From contig NZ_JACCKX010000001.1 in NCBI RefSeq assembly GCF_013423955.1, forward strand, positions 620,001 through 684,000: a stretch of 64,000 nt of DNA, given 5' to 3'. The stretch comes from Ottowia beijingensis. Its GTDB lineage: Bacteria > Pseudomonadota > Gammaproteobacteria > Burkholderiales > Burkholderiaceae_C. The position numbers and the translations under genes were made by a program. The notes beneath the pieces were generated by a model. The model was not told where the DNA came from. It saw only the letters and a list, made by a program, of their open reading frames with translations, and ran no database searches. Shown here piece after piece: positions 1 to 9,635 of this stretch; position 1 is the first letter of the stretch, and each line of letters starts with the position of its first letter.

Positions 1-18
1 TGACACGCCGGAAAGCGC

Positions 19-996
19 ATGCAGCCGTCCCACACTCCTGACTTTCTGGTGTTCACCGGCAATGCCAATCCGGCACTGGCGGCTGAAATCGCCAGCCATC
101 TGGGCATCAGCCTCGGCGCCGCCGACGTGGGGCGTTTCTCCGACGGCGAGGTCACGGTCGAGATCAAGCAGAACGTGCGCGCCCGCGACGTGTTCGTGGT
201 GCAGTCCACCTGCGCGCCGACCAACGAGAACCTGATGGAACTGCTGATCATGGTCGACGCGCTCAAGCGCTCGTCGGCCGAACGCATCAGCGCCGTCATC
301 CCCTACTTCGGCTACGCCCGGCAGGATCGCCGCCCGCGCTCCACCCGGGTGCCGATCAGCGCCAAGGTGGTGGCCAACATGCTGCAGGCGGTGGGCGTGT
401 CCAGCGTCATCATGATGGACCTGCACGCCGACCAGATCCAGGGCTTCTTCGACATCCCGGTCGACAACATCTACGCCTCGCCGGTGCTGCTGGGCGATCT
501 GCGGCAGAAGAACTACGACGATCTGCTCGTCGTCAGCCCCGATGTGGGTGGCGTGGTGCGCGCGCGCGCGCTGGCCAAGCAGCTGGGTTGCGACCTGGCC
601 ATCATCGACAAGCGCCGGCCCAAGGCCAACGTGAGCGAGGTGATGCACGTCATCGGCGACATCGAGGGCCGCAACTGCGTGATCATGGACGACATGATCG
701 ACACCGCCGGCACGCTGGTGAAGGCGGCCGAGGTGCTGAAGGAGCGCGGCGCCAAGAAGGTGTACGCCTACTGCACGCACCCCATCTTCAGCGGCCCGGC
801 CATCGAGCGCATCGCCAAGGGCACGGCGCTCGACGAGGTGGTGGTGACCAACACCATTCCGCTGTCCGACGCGGCAGCGCAATGCCCCAAGATTCGCCAG
901 GTGTCGGTGGCGCCGCTGATCGCGCAGACGATCGGCCGCATCGCCCGCGGCGAGTCGGTGATGAGTCTGTTCCAGGAGCAGGAAAACCTGTTCTGA
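19..996 (+). CDS. prs: Ribose-phosphate pyrophosphokinase
   Basis: Cytoplasmic enzyme that makes PRPP from ribose 5-phosphate and ATP, feeding purine, pyrimidine, histidine, tryptophan and NAD synthesis. The 325-residue length is normal. Visible motifs are [11 protein letters not shown] near residues 134-144 (ATP/metal site), SPDVGG near 174 and the PRPP-binding loop [10 protein letters not shown] at about 224-233. The ATG at 19 gives the expected N-terminus ([15 protein letters not shown]). Rest of the upstream region is outside the window. rplY follows after 90 bp on the same strand, the usual betaproteobacterial order prs-rplY-pth. Frame is intact. Identification is secure. Confidence 0.97.
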   Translation: MQPSHTPDFLVFTGNANPALAAEIASHLGISLGAADVGRFSDGEVTVEIKQNVRARDVFVVQSTCAPTNENLMELLIMVDALKRSSAERISAVIPYFGYARQDRRPRSTRVPISAKVVANMLQAVGVSSVIMMDLHADQIQGFFDIPVDNIYASPVLLGDLRQKNYDDLLVVSPDVGGVVRARALAKQLGCDLAIIDKRRPKANVSEVMHVIGDIEGRNCVIMDDMIDTAGTLVKAAEVLKERGAKKVYAYCTHPIFSGPAIERIAKGTALDEVVVTNTIPLSDAAAQCPKIRQVSVAPLIAQTIGRIARGESVMSLFQEQENLF

Positions 997-1086
997 CGGA
1001 ACGCACGGGTCGCATGGCAATCCAGCCGCGCGGCTTTTTCAACCTGAGCCGCACTGGTCGCGGTCGGCTCAATACAGGAGTCAGTC

Positions 1087-1718
1087 ATGAAATTCGTCGC
1101 TTTCGAGCGCAGCAAGCAGGGTACGGGTGCGAGCCGCCGTCTGCGCAATGCCGGCAAGGTGCCCGGCATTGTTTACGGCGGTGAGGGTGAGCCCCAGCTG
1201 ATCGAGCTGGACCACAACGCACTGTGGCATGCCATCAAGAAGGAAGCCTTCCACTCGTCCGTGCTGGACATGGAACTGGCCGGCAAGACCGCCCAGGTGC
1301 TGCTGCGTGACCTGCAGATCCACCCCTACAAGCAGCAGGTGCTGCACATCGACTTCCAGCGCGTGTCGGCGAAGCAGAAGATCACCATGAAGATCCCCTG
1401 CACTACAGCGGCGAGGAAGAGTCCACCGCGGTCAAGACCGACAAGTGTCTGGTCAACCACATCCTGACCGAACTGGAAGTGTCGTGCCTGCCGGCCGACC
1501 TGCCCGAGGCGATCAAGGTCGACCTGTCGAAGCTGGAAAAGGGCAGCACCCTGACGCTGAAGGACATCGAACTGCCCAAGGGCGTCGAGCCCATGCTGCA
1601 CGGCCACAGCGCCGAAGACACGGTGCTGGTGTCGGTGGTGATGCCTGCCGCCGAGGAGCCGGAAGCCGACGCTGCTGCCGGCGACGCCGCACCCGCGGCC
1701 GAAGGCGACAAGAAGTGA
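1087..1718 (+). CDS. rplY: 50S ribosomal protein L25/Ctc, frameshifted
   Basis: 5S rRNA-binding ribosomal protein of the long L25/TL5 (Ctc) type: N-terminal L25 domain, C-terminal TL5 beta domain and an Ala/Asp-rich tail. An AGGAG ribosome site sits at 1075-1079 before ATG 1087. The frame breaks at the CCCC run 1395-1398: residues up to MKIP read in one frame and continue as [13 protein letters not shown] in the next, so one C is missing. The repaired protein would be 210 residues, normal for the family. Followed by a strong terminator. The break is more likely a consensus error than a real mutation because the downstream half is undamaged. Confidence 0.93.
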
Positions 1719-1750
1719 TGCAGGCCTGACAGCCCGTTCGCTGCAAGAAG

Positions 1751-1772
1751 CCCGCTTTCGAGCGGGTTTTTT
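1751..1772 (+). terminator. Intrinsic terminator after rplY
   Basis: Perfect 6-bp stem CCCGCT / AGCGGG with TTCG loop followed by six T residues, starting 33 bp after the rplY stop. Ends the prs-rplY transcript. Confidence 0.9.
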
Positions 1773-1800
1773 GTTGCCCGAACATCTTTGATTGCTTCAA

Positions 1801-1892
1801 TAACAATAGCTTCTTGCGCCCATCACTAAACGATTTCAGGCCTTTTTCTCTTGAATTCATTACCTGGCGGGTGCAACCCACTATCAAAATTG
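1801..1892. repeat. Dispersed ~90-bp intergenic repeat, copy 1
   Basis: Begins AATAGCTTCTTGCGC, holds an ACGATTTCAGGC core and ends GGGTGCAACCCACTATCAAA. Related copies lie near 11070, 18945, 41611 and 57900. The ends are loosely inverted, so the element can fold into a long hairpin. Confidence 0.75.
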
Positions 1893-1954
1893 AACTGGCT
1901 GCGGCGTGCTGCCAACCCGCCCCGCACCGAACCACGCCACCGATAATCCCACCC

Positions 1955-2602
1955 ATGATCAAACTCTTCGTCGGCCTGGGCAACCCCGGCGCCGAATACG
2001 AGGCCACCCGCCACAACGCCGGCTTCTGGTGGATCGACGCCGTGGCACGCCAGCTGAACGCCCGCCTGGCGCCCGAGCGCGGCTACCACGGCTTGGTGGC
2101 GCGTGCCAACGTGCGCGGGCACAGCGTGTGGCTGCTGCAGCCGCAGACCTTCATGAACCTGTCCGGCCGCTCGGTGTCGGCGCTGGCGCGCTTTTACAAG
2201 ATCGCGCCCGAGCAGATTCTGGTGGTGCACGACGAGCTCGACCTGGCGCCCGGCCAGGCCAAGCTCAAGAAAGGCGGCGGCCACGCCGGCCACAACGGGC
2301 TGCGCGACATCCACGCGCAGCTGGGCACGGGCGACTACTGGCGCCTGCGCATCGGCATCGGCCACCCGGGCGACAAGTCGGAAGTGGTGGGCTGGGTGCT
2401 GCGCAAGCCGCCGGCGGAAGAACTGGCGCAGATCGAAGCCGCCATCACGCGCTCGGCGCAGGCGTTCGAGAACCTGGTGATGGGCGAGATGGAGCGCGCC
2501 ACGGTGCAGATCCACACCGACAAGCCGCCGCGTGCCAAGCCACCCAAACCGGCCGCGCCACGGACAGCGCCGACGCCCGGCGATGATTCAGCCGGCTCGT
2601 GA
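1955..2602 (+). CDS. pth: Peptidyl-tRNA hydrolase
   Basis: Releases tRNA from prematurely dropped peptidyl-tRNA. ATG 1955 is chosen because it gives the canonical start [12 protein letters not shown]; the frame stays open further upstream, but only through the repeat. Asn10 and the catalytic His20 (ATRHN) are in place, as are [18 protein letters not shown] and [13 protein letters not shown]. Length 215 residues with a proline/lysine-rich tail beyond the usual about 190. Third gene of the conserved prs-rplY-pth block but behind a terminator, so it needs its own promoter or readthrough. Confidence 0.96.
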   Translation: MIKLFVGLGNPGAEYEATRHNAGFWWIDAVARQLNARLAPERGYHGLVARANVRGHSVWLLQPQTFMNLSGRSVSALARFYKIAPEQILVVHDELDLAPGQAKLKKGGGHAGHNGLRDIHAQLGTGDYWRLRIGIGHPGDKSEVVGWVLRKPPAEELAQIEAAITRSAQAFENLVMGEMERATVQIHTDKPPRAKPPKPAAPRTAPTPGDDSAGS

Positions 2603-2654
2603 CGCCTGTGAAAAATCAAGATTGCGTGACTATCGAGAAGTCTCACACAGCGTT

Positions 2655-2727
2655 GTGGGAGCGGGCTTGCCCGCGATGAGGCAACGGGTCGCCACGAACG
2701 CTTGATCGCGGGCAAGCCCGCTCCCAC
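2655..2727. repeat. REP inverted pair 1
   Basis: Two copies of GGGAGCGGGCTTGCCCGC in inverted orientation around a variable centre, forming a cloverleaf-capable REP pair (REPIN-like) between pth and the convergent ferredoxin gene. Same sequence family as nine other loci in this window. Confidence 0.9.
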
Positions 2728-2810
2728 ACAGCGGATGCGGTCCGCGCGTCATCGGAGACTTCTTGAGCATCAAGCAAGATTGATAGCTGCTGGCGCTTGA
2801 TGGACGGGCG
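2721..2810. repeat. Dispersed repeat adjoining REP 1
   Basis: CTCCCACACAGCGGATG followed by a TCCGCGCG and ACTTCTTGA segment recurs in the same order at 49428-49490. After it comes a short AGCTGCTGGCGCTTGATGG family repeat. No coding potential seen here. Confidence 0.6.
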
Positions 2811-2833
2811 CCAGAGGCCGAAAAGGCCTTGAA

Positions 2834-4164
<1,331 letters not shown>

Positions 4165-4184
4165 GGCACCCCCTGAGTCGCTGC

Positions 4185-4393
4185 GCGCCTTCCCCCTCTC
4201 CTGCGGGAGGGGGACAACGCCAGTGGCCGGCGCAGGTCCGGCCACGGCGTCCGCTGGTGTGGCCTGCTCCGCGGCCATCGGATGCTCCCGCTCGTGGGAG
4301 CGGGCTTGCCCGCGATGCGGCGCTTCCTCCCACCAAACACAGCTATCGCGGGCAAGCCCGCTCCTACAGCCCCGTCGATCCGCAGCGGCCTGC
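4185..4393. repeat. CCTCTCC palindrome and REP inverted pair 2
   Basis: The gap between the two permease genes holds a short CCCTCTCC/GGAGGGGG palindrome (about 4192-4212) and a complete REP pair at 4294-4367 whose right arm ends CTCCTAC. Such a structure inside an operon could act as an mRNA stabiliser or polarity site; that role is inferred. Confidence 0.8.
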
Positions 4394-5267
4394 ATGAACA
4401 CCACTATCCTGCCCGCCTCGCCCGCCCGCACCGCGCCCGGCTTCTGGCAGCGCGCGCTGCGCCATCCGGGTTTTCTCATCGGTGGCGTGCTCTCGCTGCT
4501 GCTGCTTTTGACCGCCGCGCTGTCGTACCTGTGGACGCCCTACTCGGTCTACGACGTCGACATGGACGCCAAGCTGCTGCCGCCCGGCGCCCGCCACTGG
4601 CTGGGCACCGATGCGTTCGGGCGCGACATCGTCTCGCTGCTGCTGGTGGGCGCGCGCGCATCGATCCTGGTGGGCGTCATCGCCGTCTGCATCGGCCTCG
4701 TCATCGGCACGGCGCTGGGCCTGCTGGCTTCGGCGCGGCGCGGCTGGGTGGAGGAAGCCATCATGCGCGTGTCCGACTTCGGCTTCGCCTTTCCGGCCAT
4801 TCTGTCCGCCATCATGCTCACCGCCGTGTACGGGCCGGGCATCGTCAACGCCATCGTCGCCATCGGCATCTACAACATCCCCACCTTCGCGCGCATCACC
4901 CGAGCCGCCGCCAACGCGGTGTGGAGCCGCGACTACGTGCTGGCCGCGCGCGTCGGGCAAGGGGCCGTGGGCCATCACCTGGCAGCACATCCTGCCCAAC
5001 ATCCTGGCCGTGCTGATCGTGCAGGCCACCATCCGCTTCGCCGTCGCCATCCTGGCCGAGGCGGCGCTGTCGTACCTGGGCCTGGGCACACAGCCGCCCC
5101 AGCCCAGCTGGGGCCGCATGCTGGCCGAGGCGCAGACGCTGATGTTTCAGTCGCCCCTGCTGGCCGTGTGGCCGGGCGTGGCCATCGCGCTGTCGGTGCT
5201 GGGCCTGAACCTGCTGGGCGACGGGCTGCGCGACCTGCTCGATCCGCGGCTGCAGCGGCGCAGTTGA
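4394..5267 (+). CDS. Peptide/dipeptide ABC transporter permease, DppC-like, frameshifted
   Basis: Second permease of the importer, with an N-terminal OppC_N-type helix, HWLGTDAFGRDI, and the C-terminal SYLGLGTQPPQPSWG signature. The frame breaks in the GCGCGC run at about 4944-4952: DYVLAAR reads in one frame and GKGPWAITWQHILPNI in another, consistent with loss of a GC dinucleotide. Repaired length is about 291 residues, normal for DppC. The ATG at 4394 follows the REP element. Its EAA loop spans the break. Confidence 0.9.
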
Positions 5268-5326
5268 GGCTTGAACTTTGTCCAGCAGATTGGTAATATT
5301 TTTCTTATTACACCAAAGTCAACTCC

Positions 5327-5590
5327 ATGACCACCACCGTCAAACTCCCGCCCGAGCTGGAGCAATCGCTGCGCCAGCACTGCGCGGCCGAGGGCCGCAG
5401 CATCAGCGACGTCATGCGCGATGCGCTGGTGGCCTACCTGGCCAGCGTGCCGACCACGCCCGCATCGCCCTGGGCGCTGGGCGCCGACCTGTTCGGCCGC
5501 CACGCCGGCCCGGCCGATCTGGCCACGGCGCGCCGCCAGCATCTGGCCGACGCGTGGGGCGACAAGCACGCCCGCCGCAGCGCGCACTGA
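5327..5590 (+). CDS. Ribbon-helix-helix antitoxin-like protein
   Basis: 87-residue protein starting MTTTVKLPPELEQSL; beta strand followed by two helices (residues about 1-45, SISDVMRDALVAYL) fits the RHH/CopG DNA-binding fold used by VapB-type antitoxins. The C-terminal half is Ala/His/Arg-rich and probably wraps the toxin. It precedes a PIN-domain gene by 16 bp. AT-richer bases just upstream (GGTAATATTTTTCTTATTA, 5291-5309) look like a local promoter, so the pair may be expressed apart from the transporter. Confidence 0.8.
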   Translation: MTTTVKLPPELEQSLRQHCAAEGRSISDVMRDALVAYLASVPTTPASPWALGADLFGRHAGPADLATARRQHLADAWGDKHARRSAH

Positions 5591-5606
5591 CCGCACCGCG
5601 CCCCGC

Positions 5607-6092
5607 ATGAGCAAAGCCGCCGCGCCCCTGCACGCCGCCGAAGCACCGGCGCAATACGGCGTGATGCCGCCAGGCCAGGTGCTGGTCGACAGCGGCCCGC
5701 TGCTGGCGCTGTTCAACGCCGCCGACCACTGGCACGCGCGCGTCGTTGCCTGGCTGCAGGCGCACCCGGCGCTGGGTTTGGTCAGCACCTGGCCGGTGCT
5801 GACCGAGGTGTGCGCCCTGCTGGCGCGGCGCGTGCACAACCAGGCAGCGCTGGACTTTCTGCTGTGGGTCGAACGCGGCGGCGTGCGGGTGGATGCGCCG
5901 GCCGACACCAGCCTGGCGCAGATGCGCCGCATCAGCCAGCGCTTTGCCAGCCTGCCGCTGGACCTGGCCGACGCGTCCATCGCCGAAGCCGCCGAGCGGC
6001 TGGGCATCCGCCGCATCGTCAGCATCGACGCGGACTTCGACGTCTACCGCGACGCGCGCGGCAAGCCGCTGGCCAACCTGCTGCGGAGCTGA
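5607..6092 (+). CDS. PIN-domain protein, VapC-like putative toxin
   Basis: 161 residues. The first acidic residue of the PIN fold lies in VLVDSGPLLALFN, a Glu in TEVCALLARR, and the C-terminal acids in LDLADASIAEAAE and SIDADFDVY. This pattern is that of a Mg2+-dependent RNase; partner is presumably the RHH protein just upstream. ATG 5607 is preferred; MPPGQVL inside is an alternative. The pair sits between the permease and ATPase genes of an ABC transporter, an unusual position. Confidence 0.82.
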   Translation: MSKAAAPLHAAEAPAQYGVMPPGQVLVDSGPLLALFNAADHWHARVVAWLQAHPALGLVSTWPVLTEVCALLARRVHNQAALDFLLWVERGGVRVDAPADTSLAQMRRISQRFASLPLDLADASIAEAAERLGIRRIVSIDADFDVYRDARGKPLANLLRS

Positions 6093-6096
6093 GCCC

Positions 6097-7191
6097 GTGC
6101 CCCTGCTCGAAGTCTCCCACCTGCGCGTCGACCTGCACACCCACCGCGGCACGGCGGCGGCGGTGCGCGACATGACGTTCACGCTGGATCGCGGCGAAAC
6201 CCTGGGCCTGATCGGCGAATCGGGCTGCGGCAAGTCGATGACGGCGCTGGCCCTGATGGGCCTGGCGCCCGAGAACGCCACCGTCAGCGGCAGCCTGAAG
6301 CTGGAGGGGCGCGAGCTGATCGGCCTGCACGACCGCGACTGGCGCGCCATCCGCGGCTACCAGGTGGCGATGATCTTCCAGGAGCCGATGACGGCGCTGA
6401 ACCCGGTGCACCGCGTCGGCGCGCAGATTGCCGAACCGCTGCGTCTGCACCAGAACCTGTCGAGCAACGCAGCGCGCGAGAAGGCCATCACCCTGCTCGA
6501 CCGCGTGGGCATCCCCGATGCGGCGCGGCGCGTGGACAGCTTTCCGCACCAGTTCTCGGGCGGGCAGCGCCAGCGCATCATGATCGCCATGGCACTGGCT
6601 TGCGAGCCCGACGTGCTGATCGCCGACGAGCCGACCACCGCACTCGACGTGACGGTGCAAAAGCAGATCCTCGGCCTGATCCGCGAGCTGGTCACCGAGC
6701 GCGGCATGGCGCTGATCCTGATCTCGCACGACCTGGGACTGATCGCGCAGAATGTGCAGCGCATGCTGGTGATGTACGGCGGCAGCGTGGTCGAGAGCGG
6801 GCCTTCGGCCGACGTCTTCGCGCGCCCCGCGCACCCCTACACGCGCGGGCTGATGGCGGCGCGGCCGAACATGCAGCACCGCCTGGTGGCGCACCGCAGT
6901 GAGCGGCTGCCGACCATTCCCGGCAGCGTGCCCGACCTGTTCAGCCTGCCGCCGGGCTGCCCGTTCGCGGGGCGCTGCGCGTACACCGAAGACGCGTGCG
7001 TCACGCAGCAGCCGCCCACGGTGCCGCTGCAAGGCGGCCACCAGTTCGTCTGCCGGCGTGCCGACGTGGTGCTCGCGGCAACCGAGTCCCTGCCTGTGGG
7101 AGCGGGCTTGCCCGCGATGGACGCCACTGCCCCATCCGGCGCTGTCATCGCGGGCAAGCCCGCTCCTACAACGAGAGCTGGTGGCGCTTGA
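6097..7191 (+). CDS. Peptide ABC transporter ATP-binding protein, DppD-like
   Basis: Cytoplasmic ATPase of the importer. Walker A GESGCGKS (about 40-47), Q-loop region, signature FSGGQRQRIMIA, Walker B DVLIADEPTTALD, H-loop ISHDLGL, and a C-terminal oligopeptide-type Cys motif (CPFAGRCAYTEDAC). GTG 6097 gives the family start MPLLEVSHLRVD, 4 bp after the PIN stop. The last about 35 codons run through a REP pair (7096-7169), so the protein ends with REP-encoded VGAGLPAMD...IAGKPAPTT, a tail unlikely to matter for function. Confidence 0.92.
   Translation: MPLLEVSHLRVDLHTHRGTAAAVRDMTFTLDRGETLGLIGESGCGKSMTALALMGLAPENATVSGSLKLEGRELIGLHDRDWRAIRGYQVAMIFQEPMTALNPVHRVGAQIAEPLRLHQNLSSNAAREKAITLLDRVGIPDAARRVDSFPHQFSGGQRQRIMIAMALACEPDVLIADEPTTALDVTVQKQILGLIRELVTERGMALILISHDLGLIAQNVQRMLVMYGGSVVESGPSADVFARPAHPYTRGLMAARPNMQHRLVAHRSERLPTIPGSVPDLFSLPPGCPFAGRCAYTEDACVTQQPPTVPLQGGHQFVCRRADVVLAATESLPVGAGLPAMDATAPSGAVIAGKPAPTTRAGGA
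7096..7169. repeat. REP inverted pair 3, inside coding sequence
   Basis: Full inverted REP pair lying within the 3' end of the first ATPase gene and just before the second. Translated in frame it yields VGAGLPAMD and IAGKPAPTT, the typical signature of REP-derived protein tails. Confidence 0.9.
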
Positions 7192-8008
7192 TGGACGCGG
7201 TCAAAAGCTCTTTCTGCTTGAAATCCGCGATGTCACGCGGCGCTACACGCTGCCGCGCGAATCGCTGTTCCGCGCACCGGGCGAGGTGCAGGCGCTGCGC
7301 GGCGTGTCGCTCAACGTGACCACCGGGCGCAGCATGGGCATCGTCGGCGAATCGGGATCGGGCAAGAGCACGCTGGCGCGGCTGGTGATGGCGCTGGAGC
7401 CGCCGACGAGCGGCAAGATCCTGTTCATGGGCCGCAACCTGCATGCGCTGCCGCCTGATAAACTGCGCGCGGCGCGGCGCGACTTCCAGATGGTGTTCCA
7501 GGACCCGTACGGCTCGCTCGACCCGCGCCGCCCCATCTGGCGCACCGTGGCCGAGCCCGCCGCCGCGCTGGAAGGCGCCACGCGCGCGCAGCAGCGCGAG
7601 CGCGCCGCCGCCACGCTCGAATCGGTGGGCCTGCGCGCCGACGCGCTCGACAAGTACCCGCACGAATTCTCCGGTGGCCAGCGCCAGCGCATCGCCATTG
7701 CGCGGGCGCTCATCACCAAGCCCCAGCTGATCGTGGCCGACGAGGCTGTGAGCGCGCTCGACGTGTCGGTGCAGGCGCAGGTGCTCAACCTGATGGCCGA
7801 CTTGCGCGACCACCACGGCGTCACCTTCCTGTTCATCAGCCACGACCTGGCCGTGGTCAGCCACCTCTGCGCCGACGTGGCGGTGATGAAGGGTGGGCTG
7901 ATCGTCGAGCAGGGCCCGGTGCGCCAGGTGCTGCGCGAGCCGGCGCACGACTACACGCGCACGCTGCTCGAATCGGTGCCCGAACTTGTCGCCCCTGCAG
8001 GGGTCTGA
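7181..8008 (+). CDS. Peptide ABC transporter ATP-binding protein, DppF-like
   Basis: Second ATPase: Walker A GESGSGKST, signature FSGGQRQRIAIA, Walker B LIVADEAVSALD, H-loop FISHDLAVV. The body begins LLEIRDVTRRYTLPRESLF. Start is uncertain: GTG 7181 is in frame but overlaps the previous stop, and ATG 7192 (MDAVKSSF) reaches the same body only if one T is added to the TTT run near 7212. The start region is made of an AGCT...GGCGCTTGATGG repeat. Length about 275 residues; family identity secure. Confidence 0.9.
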   Translation: MALDGRGQKLFLLEIRDVTRRYTLPRESLFRAPGEVQALRGVSLNVTTGRSMGIVGESGSGKSTLARLVMALEPPTSGKILFMGRNLHALPPDKLRAARRDFQMVFQDPYGSLDPRRPIWRTVAEPAAALEGATRAQQRERAAATLESVGLRADALDKYPHEFSGGQRQRIAIARALITKPQLIVADEAVSALDVSVQAQVLNLMADLRDHHGVTFLFISHDLAVVSHLCADVAVMKGGLIVEQGPVRQVLREPAHDYTRTLLESVPELVAPAGV

Positions 8009-8074
8009 AGCGTTACCGACCGTGCGCTACCATGCGCGCGTCCGAGTCCTGCCTACCCAAGGAGAACCGAGAAG

Positions 8075-9562
8075 ATGAAACGCCGCGACTTCGCCCTGAC
8101 CCTGCCCGTGCTGGCCACGCTGAGCCACCTGCCTGCGTTCGCCCAGTCGCGCCGCGATGCCGTGGTGATGGGCATGACGCTGGAACCCCCAGGGCTGGAC
8201 CCGACCACCGGCGCCGCGGCGGCCATCGGCGAGGTGGTGCACTACAACATCCTGGAGACGCTGACCAAGATCAACAGCGACGGCAGCGTGACGCCGTTGC
8301 TGGCCGAGCGCTGGGAAGTCTCGCCCGACCTGCGCACCTACACCTTCTACCTGCGCAAGGGCGTGAAGTTCAGCAATGGCGAGCCTTTCAACGCCGCGAC
8401 GGTGAAGTACGCCTTCGAGCGCGCCGCCGGCGAGAAGAGCACCAACAAGGACAAGCGCAACTTCAGCTCGATGGAGAGCGTGCGCGTGATCGACGACCAC
8501 ACGGTGGTCATCATCAACAAGGAGCCGGACCCGGACTTCCTGTTCTACATGGGCCAGGCCACGGCCGTGATCGTCGAGCCCAAGAGCGCCGACACCAACG
8601 CCACCAAACCCGTGGGCACCGGCCCCTATGTGCTGGGCAACTGGGCCAAGGGCTCGTCCATCACGCTGCAAGCCTCGCCCAGCTACCGCGCGGCCAAGGC
8701 GCTGAAGATCAGGCGCGCCACCTTCCGCTTCATCAGCGATCCGGCGGCGCAGGTGGCGGCCGTGCTGTCGGGCGATGTCGATGCGTTTCCGCGCGTCACG
8801 CCGCGCGGCGCGGCGCAGTTCAAGGCCAACCCGCGTCTTCAGACCCTCGTCAGCGGCTCGCGCGCCAAGACGGTGCTGGCCATCAACAACGCGAAAAAGC
8901 CGCTGAACGACGTGCGCGTGCGCCGCGCCATCAGCATGGCCATCGACCGCAAGGCCGTCATCTCGGGCGCGGGCGACGGCTTCGGCGTGCCCATCGGCAG
9001 CCACTACGTGCCGGGTGCGGCCGGCTACATCGACACCACGGGCGTCAACCCCTACAACGTCGAGAAGGCCAAGGCGCTGCTCAAGGAAGCCGGCATCACC
9101 ACGCCCCTGGAGCTGAGCCTGGTGCTGCCGCCGCCGCCCTACGCCCGCCAAGGTGGCGAGGTGATCGTGGCGCAACTGGCCAAGATCGGCATCACCGCCA
9201 AGGTGCAGAACGTGGAATGGGCGCAGTGGCTGGCCAACACCTATGGCGGGCCGAAGAACTACGACCTGACCATCATCAGCCACGTGGAGCCGTTCGACCT
9301 GGACAACTTCACCAAGCCCGAGTACTACTGGGGCTACAACAACCCGAAGTTCAAGGAGTTGTACGCGCGCATCAAGACCACGGCCAACCCGGCCGAGCGC
9401 AACCAGCTGCTGGGCGAAGCGCAGAAGATGCTGGCCGACGACGCCGTGCTGGCCTGGCTTTACCAGCCGCAGTGGGTGACGGTGGCGCGCAAGGGCCTGC
9501 AAGGCCTGTGGAAAGACATGCCCATTTTCGTCAACGATTTGTCGGCACTCGGCTGGGGCTGA
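8075..9562 (+). CDS. Peptide ABC transporter periplasmic binding protein (SBP_bac_5)
   Basis: 495-residue extracytoplasmic solute receptor of the importer. N-terminus MKRRDFALTLPVLATLSHL ends in PAFAQS, an export signal with a twin-Arg-like start. Family features are MGMTLEPPGLDP, NILETLTKINSDGSVTPLLAE, VGTGPYVLGNW and RRAISMAIDRKAV. AAGGAG at 8059 precedes the ATG by about 10 bp. As last core gene of the set it is followed by a hairpin and an amidase. Ligand (di/oligopeptide, nickel, opine or glutathione-like) cannot be told from sequence. Confidence 0.93.
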   Translation: MKRRDFALTLPVLATLSHLPAFAQSRRDAVVMGMTLEPPGLDPTTGAAAAIGEVVHYNILETLTKINSDGSVTPLLAERWEVSPDLRTYTFYLRKGVKFSNGEPFNAATVKYAFERAAGEKSTNKDKRNFSSMESVRVIDDHTVVIINKEPDPDFLFYMGQATAVIVEPKSADTNATKPVGTGPYVLGNWAKGSSITLQASPSYRAAKALKIRRATFRFISDPAAQVAAVLSGDVDAFPRVTPRGAAQFKANPRLQTLVSGSRAKTVLAINNAKKPLNDVRVRRAISMAIDRKAVISGAGDGFGVPIGSHYVPGAAGYIDTTGVNPYNVEKAKALLKEAGITTPLELSLVLPPPPYARQGGEVIVAQLAKIGITAKVQNVEWAQWLANTYGGPKNYDLTIISHVEPFDLDNFTKPEYYWGYNNPKFKELYARIKTTANPAERNQLLGEAQKMLADDAVLAWLYQPQWVTVARKGLQGLWKDMPIFVNDLSALGWG

Positions 9563-9576
9563 TTCAGCACTATAAA

Positions 9577-9624
9577 AACAAGAGCTGTCTGCGCAGGTAG
9601 GATGGGCGCAGGCAGCTCTTTTGT
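9577..9624. terminator. Long hairpin after binding-protein gene
   Basis: AACAAGAGCTGTCTGCGC pairs with GCGCAGGCAGCTCTTTTGTT around a short loop, leaving a T-run. It is built from the same AGCTG/GCGC repeat motif seen elsewhere and probably acts as a terminator between the transporter and the amidase. Confidence 0.7.
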
Positions 9625-9635
9625 TTGGAGACGAC

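Noticed and set aside
4200..4390. Small genes reading through REP elements (VGAGLPAM / IAGKPAPT peptides) here and at other REP loci
   Set aside because: These peptides are translations of the REP sequence itself and recur wherever the element sits, without start signals.
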